This document shows, piece after piece, positions 8,008-12,748 of a stretch of 14,533 nucleotides of DNA. Below the pieces are notes generated by a model. The model searched no databases and was not told where the DNA came from. It saw only the letters and a list, made by a program, of their open reading frames with translations. The position numbers and the translations under genes were made by a program. The stretch comes from DASPKX01 sp035627835 (lineage in GTDB: Bacteria > Verrucomicrobiota > Verrucomicrobiia > Limisphaerales > SXQI01), in NCBI GenBank assembly GCA_035627835.1, contig DASPKX010000084.1, positions 1-14,533 of the forward strand, read 5' to 3'. Numbering within the stretch: position 1 is the stretch's first letter; each line of letters opens with the position of its first letter.

Positions 8008-8493
8008 TCAAAACGCAGCGCGAAGCTCCCGCGCCAATTCGACCAACGCCTGCGGCACAACGGTTGTGCTTGCGAGCACCGGCATGAAATTCGTGTCCCC
8101 GTTCCAACGGGGAACAATGTGAAGATGCAAGTGTTCGGTGATCCCCGCGCCCGCGACCTTGCCGAGGTTAACGCCCAGGTTGAAACCGTCCGGCTTCATC
8201 ACTTTCTTCAACACGTTCTGGCAAGCGCGCGTTAGGCGCATGATGTCGGTTAGTTCCTCGTCTGTGAGATCGTTCAGGTCAGCGACTTGTTTGTAGGGGG
8301 TCACCATCAGATGGCCACCGACGTACGGATAGGCGTTTAGCAGCGCGAAGCAGGTTCTCTCGCGGCGGATGACGAGGTTCTTTTCATCATCGCTCGAGTT
8401 CGCAATGACCGTGAAGATCGACTGCCCTTCAGCCGGGCTTTGTTTGGGGGAAAGAATGTATTGAATGCGCCACGGTGCGTGCAACGTCTCCAT
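8008..8493 (-). CDS. HIT-family protein, diadenosine tetraphosphate phosphorylase/hydrolase-like
   Basis: This 161-residue protein has the histidine triad HLHLH (His121, His123, His125) within GAGITEHLHLHIVPRWNGD, followed by TNFMPV, as in the HIT subgroup related to mycobacterial Ap4A phosphorylase. The N-terminal LHAPWRIQYI and LNAYPYVGGHLMV blocks also fit. Such enzymes act on the alpha-phosphate of nucleotides such as Ap4A or nucleoside phosphoramidates through a covalent His-nucleotide intermediate. Many bacterial HIT proteins have a CxxC zinc half-site near residue 25; here those positions are Ser25 and Thr28, so no zinc site is expected. The ATG (8491-8493) has no Shine-Dalgarno sequence. 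The gene is divergent from the metal-binding protein gene, 88 nt away, and leads into the receiver-like gene. Confidence 0.9.
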   Translation of the reverse strand: METLHAPWRIQYILSPKQSPAEGQSIFTVIANSSDDEKNLVIRRERTCFALLNAYPYVGGHLMVTPYKQVADLNDLTDEELTDIMRLTRACQNVLKKVMKPDGFNLGVNLGKVAGAGITEHLHLHIVPRWNGDTNFMPVLASTTVVPQALVELARELRAAF

Positions 8494-8530
8494 GGGCCAA
8501 CGCTAGTAACAGCCCTGCCGCATGTCCAGC

Positions 8531-8562
8531 GCCTCGGGTTGATTAACCCCGCAACCAGAGGC
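8531..8562. repeat. nested inverted repeat between HIT gene and metal-binding gene
   Basis: GCCTC (8531-8535) pairs with GAGGC (8558-8562). Inside it is a second perfect repeat, GGGTT-GATT-AACCC (8536-8549). It lies in the 88-nt divergent spacer, about 20 nt before the metal-binding protein gene. It could be a 5'-leader hairpin or an operator; no T-run follows, so it is not a terminator. Confidence 0.4.
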
Positions 8563-8572
8563 ACGTTGTTGC

Positions 8573-8580
8573 AGGAGGGG
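8573..8580 (+). promoter_or_regulatory. strong Shine-Dalgarno sequence for the metal-binding protein gene
   Basis: AGGAGGGG ends 1 nt before the ATG at 8582, with the AGGAGG core about 3 nt from the start codon. It stands out because nearly all other genes in the window lack a recognisable ribosome-binding site. It supports 8582 as the start. Confidence 0.7.
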
Positions 8581-8581
8581 T

Positions 8582-8860
8582 ATGAACAAAACAAATTTGC
8601 CAAACTTCAACACCGTTGAGGAAAAGACCTTCGCAGTGGAGGGGATGAAATGCGAAGACTGTGAGCGCAAAGTGGAGGAGATTCTTCGCTCGCGCGCGGG
8701 TGTGCTCGAAACTAAAGCGGACCGCCGGGATAAGACCGTCACCGTCCGCTACGACTCCAAGCAGGTCAAAGTAATGGACCTGCACGACGCGCTGCTGGGC
8801 GGCGGCTACAAACCCGCTCGCACCAGCGCTGAGGATGCGAACCTCCCTCAGCCGCGCTGA
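8582..8860 (+). CDS. heavy-metal-associated (HMA) domain protein, CopZ-like metallochaperone
   Basis: This 92-residue protein consists of one ferredoxin-like HMA domain with the metal-binding loop GMKCEDC (Cys24 and Cys27), followed by the usual VEEILRSRAGVLETKAD helix-strand and a TVTVRYDSKQVKVMDLHDAL segment. Such proteins bind Cu(I) or other soft metals and hand them to P-type ATPases or regulators. A short N-terminal extension (about 14 residues) and a polar Pro-rich C-terminus flank the domain. No ATPase or metal regulator gene is next to it, so the metal and partner are unknown. It starts with ATG after a strong AGGAGGGG. Its TGA is directly followed by the stop codon of the convergent isomerase gene, leaving no spacer. 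Confidence 0.9.
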   Translation: MNKTNLPNFNTVEEKTFAVEGMKCEDCERKVEEILRSRAGVLETKADRRDKTVTVRYDSKQVKVMDLHDALLGGGYKPARTSAEDANLPQPR

Positions 8861-9730
8861 TCAATACTTCACCTGCTGCAGGTACTTAATGCTCTGCGGG
8901 ATCTGCTCGTGGACTGTGGGGGACTCGTCCTCAATGAAGTAATACTTCACCCCCACCTCCTCAGCGGTCTTCAAAATCGCTGGCCAATCCATTTGGCCGG
9001 TGCCAAGCGGCACGTCGTTCGTGACGTCCGTTTTGCCCGCCAGAGAGCCGGTCTTGAGGCTCTTCTTCATGTCTTTTAAATGCATCAGCTCCCAGCGTTT
9101 TCCGTACTTCTTCAATTGCGCCACAGGATCCTGGCCGGGAAACACGACCCAGAAGACATCCATTTCGAAGCTCACATGCTCGGGTTTGGTTTCGTTCACG
9201 ATCAAGTCCATCAGAGTTCCGTCACCGTGCTTGTAATATTCGTAACCATGCACGTGGTAGAAGAACTTGATTCCTTCCTTGGCAAGAACTTCCCCGGCTT
9301 TGTTGAAGACGCGGATCGCTTCGCGCGCTTCCTTCTCATCGAATTCGCCTTCATGCGTGATCCACGCGCAGCCCGCGTACTTTAAGCCGAGCGTCTTGGC
9401 ATCCTTGGCAACTCCTGCGGGATCATCGCGCAAACGATCGAATGGAAAATGACCGCTGATGGGGACAAACCCATGCTGGTCCAGCAACTGTTTGAACTTT
9501 GCGGGCTCCACGTTGTAACTCCCCGCCAGTTCAACATTCTTGAACCCAAACTCCTTCACCTTTTGGAGCGCCATGGGAACATTCTTGGTGAAGTCCGCCC
9601 GCAGGCTGTAGAGCTGCAAACCCAAAGGACCGTCAAAGCTTGGTCCAGTTCCAAATTCAGCCGCGGTTGAAACTGCGGAAATAACTCCCGCCACCAGGAG
9701 CGCGGAAGCCGCACGTAAGAGGTTGGTCAT
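8861..9730 (-). CDS. exported sugar phosphate isomerase/epimerase-family protein (xylose isomerase-like TIM barrel)
   Basis: This 289-residue protein begins with a clear signal peptide (hydrophobic core at about residues 4-20, cleavage likely in STAAEF near 23-24), so it is exported. The mature part matches the AP-endonuclease-2/xylose-isomerase-like TIM-barrel family: LGLQLYSLR at 36-44, NVELAG at 65-70, YHVHGYEY at 158-165, FEMDVFW at 188-194, MHLKDM at 216-221 and YFIEDES at 264-270. His161, Asp191, His217 and Glu267 are plausible metal or catalytic residues. Exported members are common in Verrucomicrobiota, Planctomycetota and Bacteroidota, and are thought to act on sugars or oxidised sugar derivatives in the periplasm. 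The substrate cannot be told, and no glycosidase or oxidoreductase lies nearby. No Shine-Dalgarno sequence is visible upstream of the ATG. Confidence 0.88.
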   Translation of the reverse strand: MTNLLRAASALLVAGVISAVSTAAEFGTGPSFDGPLGLQLYSLRADFTKNVPMALQKVKEFGFKNVELAGSYNVEPAKFKQLLDQHGFVPISGHFPFDRLRDDPAGVAKDAKTLGLKYAGCAWITHEGEFDEKEAREAIRVFNKAGEVLAKEGIKFFYHVHGYEYYKHGDGTLMDLIVNETKPEHVSFEMDVFWVVFPGQDPVAQLKKYGKRWELMHLKDMKKSLKTGSLAGKTDVTNDVPLGTGQMDWPAILKTAEEVGVKYYFIEDESPTVHEQIPQSIKYLQQVKY

Positions 9731-9760
9731 GTGGGTTGTTCTAGTCGAACCGCCGCGTTT

Positions 9761-9799
9761 CGCAAGGGGCTAAAGAAAAAGTTAGGCGCCTCCCTTGCG
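9761..9799. repeat. inverted repeat CGCAAGGG / CCCTTGCG
   Basis: CGCAAGGG at 9761-9768 is perfectly complementary to CCCTTGCG at 9792-9799, with 23 nt between. The interval holds an A-rich stretch and the palindrome AGGCGCCT (9784-9791). It lies 30 nt upstream of the isomerase start, so it could be an operator or a leader hairpin for that gene. It lacks a terminator-type T-run. Confidence 0.4.
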
Positions 9800-9822
9800 C
9801 GCACGGCAATGCGGAGTATATT
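9795..9822 (+). promoter_or_regulatory. candidate promoter for the RRM gene
   Basis: TATATT at 9817-9822 matches the -10 consensus at five of six positions. TTGCGC at 9795-9800, 16 nt upstream, matches only the TTG of the -35. If used, it gives a leader of roughly 180 nt before the RRM gene, which would include the short ORF. Weak evidence, pattern only. Confidence 0.3.
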
Positions 9823-9909
9823 CCAAGTTGCTCCACTTCTTTCGTTGACTCCCCCGTTATTTTTCACGTAGCGTCCAAAAAAGCGCAGGAATAGCGCTGT
9901 GCCGGGTCA

Positions 9910-10014
9910 ATGACCGTAGTTCGTTACTTCGATCAGATTGCTGAGATTCTGCGAGTGCAGGTTCCCCTCACGGCGATTTTCCTTCGCTTCTCCAACCAGA
10001 CCAAACCCAAATGA
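9910..10014 (+). CDS. possible 34-codon upstream ORF coupled to the RRM gene
   Basis: An ATG at 9910 opens a 34-residue reading frame (starts MTVVRYFDQIAEILRV, ends TKPK). Its TGA at 10012-10014 overlaps the RRM start codon as ATGA. Such overlaps are typical of translational coupling, and the RRM gene has no Shine-Dalgarno sequence of its own, which would make coupling useful. The short ORF also lacks a ribosome-binding site, and the peptide matches no family I recognise. An ORF of this length can arise by chance in this base composition, so this is a candidate leader peptide and not an established gene. Confidence 0.25.
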   Translation: MTVVRYFDQIAEILRVQVPLTAIFLRFSNQTKPK

Positions 10015-10364
10015 ACCCAAATAGACTCTTCGTCGGTAACTTGCCTTACCAGGCGGCAGAAGGCGACCTGCAGGAACTCTTTGCAGCCGCTGGAAACGTA
10101 ACCTCCGTCAACATGATGTTCGACAAGTTCACGGGCAAATCCCGCGGATTTGCTTTCGTCGAACTCTCGACTGCTGAGGAAGCGAACAAAGCAGTGGAAA
10201 TGTTCCAAGGGAAAGATTTCCAGGGACGCCAGCTCACCGTGAACATTGCGCGCCCCCGTGAAGAGCGCCCGCAAGGCTCCGGTCCCCGCAACTACGGCGG
10301 CGGCCAGGATGGTGGCGGTTATCGTCGCGACAACAACCGCGAGTTCCGCCGCGAACGCCCATAA
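10011..10364 (+). CDS. single-RRM RNA-binding protein with Gly/Arg-rich tail
   Basis: This 117-residue protein has one RNA recognition motif: RNP2 is LFVGNL at 6-11 and RNP1 is KSRGFAFV at 43-50, with both aromatic residues that stack on RNA bases present. From residue 82 to the end it is a disordered tail rich in Arg, Gly, Asn and Glu. This is the layout of the bacterial Rbp proteins first described in cyanobacteria, which bind RNA and are often cold- or stress-responsive. It is preceded by an unusually long spacer, fitting leader-based regulation, though nothing proves that. The ATG at 10011 has no Shine-Dalgarno sequence and overlaps the stop of a short upstream ORF. The RRM starts at residue 5, so this start is secure. 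Confidence 0.93.
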   Translation: MNPNRLFVGNLPYQAAEGDLQELFAAAGNVTSVNMMFDKFTGKSRGFAFVELSTAEEANKAVEMFQGKDFQGRQLTVNIARPREERPQGSGPRNYGGGQDGGGYRRDNNREFRRERP

Positions 10365-10397
10365 GTCACGGTCGGCACAGGACTTGCAGTTCAAAGC

Positions 10398-10426
10398 TTG
10401 ACACTCTTGGACCTCAACCTGAGTGT
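10398..10426 (+). promoter_or_regulatory. TTGACA element with overlapping inverted repeat, upstream of Ala/Pro-rich gene
   Basis: A perfect -35-type TTGACA lies at 10398-10403, but no good -10 follows at 17 nt. Overlapping it is the perfect repeat ACACTC (10401-10406) / GAGTGT (10421-10426) with a 14-nt interval. The arrangement could be a promoter with an operator, or a hairpin between the RRM gene and the next gene. Neither reading is proven. Confidence 0.35.
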
Positions 10427-10442
10427 TTAGAGATTACCATTT

Positions 10443-10883
10443 ATGGCTGAAATTACTCCGACACCAGGTGGCGTTCCCCCCGCGGGAGGCCCCACAACTC
10501 CAGGGCCCATTAGCATTCCAGGCGCGCCTCCAAAACCTACGGAAGCAGCCAAGGTTCAAGCCCAGAAAAAGGAGACTGTCCGCATTAATTTGCCGCCAAA
10601 GCCCACTGCAGCTCCGACCATTAAAATTCCGGCTCCAGCAGCCGTGAGCGCGGCAGCTCCTGCGAGCGCAGCCGCTGCTCCAGCGGCAGTTGCGTCTGCG
10701 CCAGCGGCTCCGGCCGTTGCGGCAGCTCCACGCGCCACAGCCCCTGCTCCAGCGGCAGTCCCACGTCCAGCGCCTCGCGCCACCGTTCAGACCGTCAGCA
10801 CGGCAGACACTGCCCTGGCGATCGTTGCGGTTGTCGCAGTCGTGGCCGGGCTCGTCCGCTTGTTTATGCTGAGCGGCGCTTAA
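10443..10883 (+). CDS. Ala/Pro-rich tail-anchored protein
   Basis: This 146-residue protein has no N-terminal signal. Its first 40 residues are Pro/Gly-rich, followed by the charged motif KKETVRINLPPKP at 42-54 and TIKIP at 59-63. A low-complexity Ala/Pro stretch runs from about 64 to 114, then comes one hydrophobic helix at 122-142, five residues from the C-terminus. It is thus probably held in the inner membrane by its tail with the disordered part in the cytoplasm, although the opposite topology is possible. I associate the ETVRI-LPPKP motif with Verrucomicrobiota proteins of unknown function; this is recollection, not a search result. Normal start and stop codons and a strong terminator 14 nt after the stop support a real gene. 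Function unknown. Confidence 0.78.
   Translation: MAEITPTPGGVPPAGGPTTPGPISIPGAPPKPTEAAKVQAQKKETVRINLPPKPTAAPTIKIPAPAAVSAAAPASAAAAPAAVASAPAAPAVAAAPRATAPAPAAVPRPAPRATVQTVSTADTALAIVAVVAVVAGLVRLFMLSGA
10675..10759 (+). repeat. 16-bp direct repeat inside the Ala/Pro-rich coding region
   Basis: CTGCTCCAGCGGCAGT occurs at 10675-10690 and again at 10744-10759, in the same reading frame. It reflects the repeated Ala-Pro-Ala-Ala-Val peptide and could let the low-complexity tract lengthen or shorten by slippage or recombination. Confidence 0.6.
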
Positions 10884-10897
10884 TTCAACATTGTCAT

Positions 10898-10932
10898 AAG
10901 GGCCGTTCCTCCTTGAGTGAACGGCCCTTTTT
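10898..10932 (+). terminator. Rho-independent terminator after the Ala/Pro-rich gene
   Basis: AAGGGCCGTTC (10898-10908) pairs perfectly with GAACGGCCCTT (10919-10929) over 11 bp around a 10-nt loop, and runs into TTTTT (10928-10932). It lies between the Ala/Pro-rich gene and trxA, so trxA should have its own promoter or depend on readthrough. Confidence 0.9.
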
Positions 10933-10947
10933 CATTTAATTGATCCC

Positions 10948-10953
10948 AAGGAG
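10948..10953 (+). promoter_or_regulatory. Shine-Dalgarno sequence of trxA
   Basis: AAGGAG ends 7 nt before the ATG at 10961, an ideal spacing. It is one of only two strong ribosome-binding sites in the window. Confidence 0.8.
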
Positions 10954-10960
10954 ATAAGTT

Positions 10961-11293
10961 ATGGCAGGAGCAAATGTTTTAACGATCACAGAAGCGAATT
11001 TTCAAAACGAAGTTCTTCAATCCACCCAGCCTGTCCTCGTAGATTTCTGGGCCGAATGGTGCGGTCCGTGCAAGATGATCGGCCCCGTCATCGATGAACT
11101 CGCCACCGAATACCAGGGGCGAGCAAAGGTGGGCAAGGTCAACGTGGACCACGATCAGGGCCTGGCCTCGAAGTTCCGCATCACCGGCATCCCGACGTTG
11201 CTCGTCTTCAAGGGTGGCCAGGTTGTCGAACAGATCGTCGGCGCCCGGCCCAAGAAGGATCTGAAAGCCAGCCTCGATCGGGCGCTGGTCTAA
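10961..11293 (+). CDS. trxA: thioredoxin
   Basis: This small cytoplasmic disulfide reductase is kept reduced by thioredoxin reductase and supplies electrons to ribonucleotide reductase, peroxiredoxins and other targets. The 110-residue protein carries the classic active site WAEWCGPCKM with Cys34 and Cys37, the buried Asp28 in VDFW, and the cis-proline loop GIPT with Pro78. Length is normal. It begins with ATG after a well-placed AAGGAG. It is flanked by a terminator on each side (10898-10932 and 11320-11350), so it is probably a single-gene transcript. The start of the gene lies only 28 nt after the upstream terminator, so its promoter must overlap the terminator or lie in the Ala/Pro-rich gene. 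Confidence 0.97.
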   Translation: MAGANVLTITEANFQNEVLQSTQPVLVDFWAEWCGPCKMIGPVIDELATEYQGRAKVGKVNVDHDQGLASKFRITGIPTLLVFKGGQVVEQIVGARPKKDLKASLDRALV

Positions 11294-11319
11294 CCTGACA
11301 CGCGAATGCTTTTCTCATG

Positions 11320-11350
11320 AGAGGAGGCCGCAAGGCCTCCTTTCTTTTTT
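11320..11350 (+). terminator. Rho-independent terminator after trxA
   Basis: AGGAGGCC (11322-11329) pairs with GGCCTCCT (11334-11341) around a GCAA tetraloop. The stem can extend by one G-T and one A-T pair, and is followed by a T-rich run TTTCTTTTTT (11341-11350). The T-run touches the stop codon of the convergent beta-CASP gene. Confidence 0.88.
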
Positions 11351-12725
11351 ACGCCTCGACCTGGGCGCCCGGCGCGGGCTGGTGAACGGTAATGCCCGGG
11401 TATTTGGCTTTAATCTGCTCCTCAAACCATTGCCTGCTCGGCCCATCACCATGCCCCAGCAGCACCACCTTGGGATCCACCTGCCCAACGAAGTCGAGCA
11501 GGTCTTCCCGGTTCGCATGAGCGGTGAGGTCAAAGTCCTGCACCTCGCACCGCTTCGTTAACTCGCCCGCGCTGTTGCTGAAGAAGAAAGTTTCGCCCTC
11601 TTTGGCAGCCTTCAACCGTCCGCCTGGGGTCTCAGGATCGGCGTAACCGACAAAGAAAATCCCGTGCTGTGGATCGTTCGCAATGCGCGCTGCCAAGTCG
11701 TGCGCCGCTGTCTTCTCGCTCATCATGCCAGCCGTCACCACGAAAATTCGGCCCGGAGTTAAGCGCATCTTTTCAATTTGCCCCGGCTCAAGCACCTGCA
11801 AGTTCAAGTCTTCCGTCATTCGGAGGTTTGGGAACTTCCGATAGGTGCGCTCGGCTTCCAGATCGTAAATTTCCGTGAACACCCGACCTAGGCCACCGAT
11901 ATAAATCGGTTGGCGAGCGAGTTTTCCCTCCGCCATTAGAATGGCCAATTCCGCCAAAATCTCCTGTGTGCGTCCCAATGCGAAGACCGGCAGAAGCACG
12001 GAGCCGCCTCTAGCCAGGACGCGCTGAATGGCCAGGCCAAGCCGATCGGCTTCAGCTTCGCGCGTGAATCCTGGAGGAGTTGCGCGATTGCCACGCGTGG
12101 TCTCCATAATGAGCACATCAGCCTTCACTCCCTCAAAACGTGCTGCCTTGAGGATGGTTTGATCCTGGAAGCAAACGTCGCCGGTGTAGAAGAGCGTCTG
12201 CTCTTTTCCGCGGATGAGAACGCCAGCGGAGCCGAGGGCATGCCCGGCATCAAAGAACTCCAACGTCGGAGACGGAATGCCTGCGTGATATTTCTTATCG
12301 GAGCCGAACTCCAGTTCGCGATTGTACCGGTAGCCAGTGAACAGGTGGGCGATGTCATCCACCTCGTTGTGGGTGTAGAGCGGGTAGTCTTCAACGCCAA
12401 GCTCGTCCTTCTGGCGGAGCATCACGTTCACAGAATTGTGGAGCACGCGCTCGACGAGGAAGTAGCTCAAGTCCGGCATCATCACGTGCGTTCGTGGGAA
12501 GTAGCGCAGTGCAACCGGCAGCCCGCCCACATGATCGTGATGGCAGTGGGTGATGGCGATGGCGTCGAGTTCCTCGTTCTTGATGATGTCGAACAGAGGC
12601 AGCGACTCGCGTCCTTCTCGTTTGGGATGCACACCTGCATCCATTAAAAGCCCATGTTTGTCGATGGAGACGAACCAGGCGCTCGCCCCAATGTCGCTGT
12701 CCGGGTTTAAGTTGATGATCCGCAT
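11349..12725 (-). CDS. metallo-beta-lactamase-fold beta-CASP protein, RNA-processing exonuclease type (CPSF73/YSH1-like)
   Basis: This 458-residue protein has the two-metal site of the superfamily: HCHHDH (His60, His62, Asp64, His65), His162 in DAGHALGSAG and Asp183 in FYTGDV. A beta-CASP insertion follows (about 210-340), recognisable by GSVLLPVFALGRTQEILAEL at 241-260 and VTAGMMSEKTA at 330-340. His403 in LTAHANRED and His425 in LLGHGD complete the site, belonging to the RMMBL C-terminal motif. Known relatives are nucleases that process RNA from the 5' or 3' side; RNase J is longer and has an extra C-terminal domain not seen here. No signal peptide is present. A loose AGGGG lies just ahead of the ATG. 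The start is only 23 nt from the divergent dacB start. RNA as substrate is inferred from family. Confidence 0.92.
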   Translation of the reverse strand: MRIINLNPDSDIGASAWFVSIDKHGLLMDAGVHPKREGRESLPLFDIIKNEELDAIAITHCHHDHVGGLPVALRYFPRTHVMMPDLSYFLVERVLHNSVNVMLRQKDELGVEDYPLYTHNEVDDIAHLFTGYRYNRELEFGSDKKYHAGIPSPTLEFFDAGHALGSAGVLIRGKEQTLFYTGDVCFQDQTILKAARFEGVKADVLIMETTRGNRATPPGFTREAEADRLGLAIQRVLARGGSVLLPVFALGRTQEILAELAILMAEGKLARQPIYIGGLGRVFTEIYDLEAERTYRKFPNLRMTEDLNLQVLEPGQIEKMRLTPGRIFVVTAGMMSEKTAAHDLAARIANDPQHGIFFVGYADPETPGGRLKAAKEGETFFFSNSAGELTKRCEVQDFDLTAHANREDLLDFVGQVDPKVVLLGHGDGPSRQWFEEQIKAKYPGITVHQPAPGAQVEA

Positions 12726-12748
12726 AGCCCCTGTTATTTCCCTCTCTT
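12726..12748. promoter_or_regulatory. very short divergent start-to-start spacer
   Basis: Only 23 nt separate the beta-CASP ATG (minus) from the dacB GTG (plus). Two full promoters cannot fit, so each promoter must lie inside the opposite gene, or the transcripts are leaderless or overlapping. An alternative in-frame CTG at 12731 for dacB would shorten it further. Confidence 0.55.

Larger units (their letters stand above)
9731..10010. other. 280-nt divergent intergenic region and leader of the RRM gene
   Basis: This is the longest spacer between two well-supported genes here. It separates the minus-strand isomerase start from the plus-strand RRM start. It contains an 8-bp inverted repeat (9761-9799), a promoter-like pair (9795-9822), another TTGACT hexamer (9845-9850) without a good partner, and a short ORF (9910-10014) that overlaps the RRM start codon. 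No RNA gene was recognised. Confidence 0.6.

Noticed and set aside
7726..8235. 169-codon plus-strand frame spanning the receiver and HIT genes
   Set aside because: It crosses two well-supported minus-strand genes and their spacer; the translation has no recognisable domain.
9845..9874. TTGACT with TAGCGT as a second promoter for the RRM gene
   Set aside because: The -10 partner matches poorly and the spacing is 18 nt; the upstream TATATT is a better candidate.
12159..12647. 162-codon plus-strand frame antisense to the beta-CASP gene
   Set aside because: The minus frame holds the full metal-binding motif set; this is a shadow of it.
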